Source: Propionibacteriaceae bacterium (GTDB taxonomy: Bacteria; Actinomycetota; Actinomycetes; Propionibacteriales; Propionibacteriaceae). Taken from it: DNA of 14,078 nt. This document shows, piece after piece, positions 13,810 through 14,078 of the stretch. The stretch covers positions 1 to 14,078 of the forward strand of contig JAISGZ010000255.1 of NCBI GenBank assembly GCA_031262845.1. Direction: 5' to 3'. The notes under the pieces were generated by a model. The model was given only the letters and a program-made list of their open reading frames with translations, had not been told where the DNA came from and did not search any database. Positions within the stretch are counted from its first letter, which is position 1, and each line of letters begins with the position of its first letter. A program made the position numbers and the translations under genes.

Positions 13810-14078
13810 CCAAGGTGCTTGTCTATTCCGACGACCAGACGGTGCGGGCGGATATCCGGGCGGCTCTGGGATCGTCGCTGCCCGGCGTCGGTCCGATCGA
13901 GTTGGTCGAAACCGCGACCGAACCGGCGGCTCTGAAGCACTTGGACGCCGGCGATATCGACGTTGCGATTTTCGACGGCGAGGCCCGGCCGCTCGGTGGG
14001 ATGGGCTTGGCCAAACAGGTTAAAGACGAAGTCACGGCCTGTCCGCCGGTCTTGTTGCTGATCGCACGGCCGGTCGAC
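13806..14078 (+). CDS. Receiver-domain (response regulator-like) protein, 5' part, runs off the window
   Basis: 91 codons are visible with no stop. MTKVLVYSDDQTVRADIRAA shows the beta1 strand and acidic pair (D9, D10) of a CheY-like receiver. AIFDGEARPLGG carries D57 at the phospho-acceptor position, and CPPVLLLIARPVD is beta4. Actinobacteria have an orphan receiver-like protein beside the A-type Fe-S carrier with similar DGEA and PPVLLL stretches; whether it has an output domain cannot be seen. GGAGG at 13797-13801 gives a ribosome site and the ATGA overlap with erpA suggests coupled translation. No histidine kinase is in the window. Confidence 0.85.
   Translation, partial: MTKVLVYSDDQTVRADIRAALGSSLPGVGPIELVETATEPAALKHLDAGDIDVAIFDGEARPLGGMGLAKQVKDEVTACPPVLLLIARPVD

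Overview
The window comes from a high-GC Gram-positive bacterium of the phylum Actinomycetota. The evidence is its set of actinobacterial-type families: DUF3117, a DivIVA-like small membrane protein, DUF4191, DUF3043, actinobacterial DapD and E2 (SucB/DlaT), and an ErpA followed by a receiver-only protein. The gene content also matches two blocks of the Mycobacterium tuberculosis chromosome as I recall it (Rv1201c-Rv1212c and Rv2204c-Rv2219), with genes missing and reordered. I cannot assign a genus from the sequence. The content is mostly core housekeeping genes. I see no phage, transposase, integrase, CRISPR array, toxin-antitoxin pair or tRNA.

Left part (1-4700): the 3' end of a glycogen-synthase-type glycosyltransferase runs into a strong hairpin. 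On the opposite strand lie DUF3117 and a DivIVA-domain membrane protein, then a 400-bp stretch with no recognisable gene. Next come divergent dapE (-) and dapD (+), two steps of the succinylase branch of diaminopimelate/lysine synthesis. dapD is followed, probably in one transcript, by a membrane-anchored protein with a lysozyme/transglycosylase-like motif. The pair therefore couples a peptidoglycan precursor enzyme to a possible wall-acting protein.

Middle (4700-6970): an AT-rich tandem repeat that may act as a terminator, then a two-gene ABC-2 type exporter (ATPase and permease with ATGA overlap) ended by a very strong hairpin terminator.

Right part (6970-13284, all minus strand): reading leftward, DUF3043 membrane protein, a 68-aa acidic protein, leucyl aminopeptidase, the 2-oxoacid dehydrogenase E2 subunit, DUF4191 membrane protein and serine O-acetyltransferase (cysE). 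Finally, on the plus strand, erpA overlaps the start of a receiver-domain protein that runs off the window.

No gene here looks like a new defence or mobile system. The points most worth a second look are small: three independent two-copy tandem duplications (18, 18 and 21 bp) at or just past gene ends; three genes with a TANNNT box 6-7 nt before the ATG and no convincing ribosome site (leaderless candidates); an E2 with one lipoyl domain and exceptionally long Ala/Pro linkers; and the dapD-linked lysozyme-like protein.
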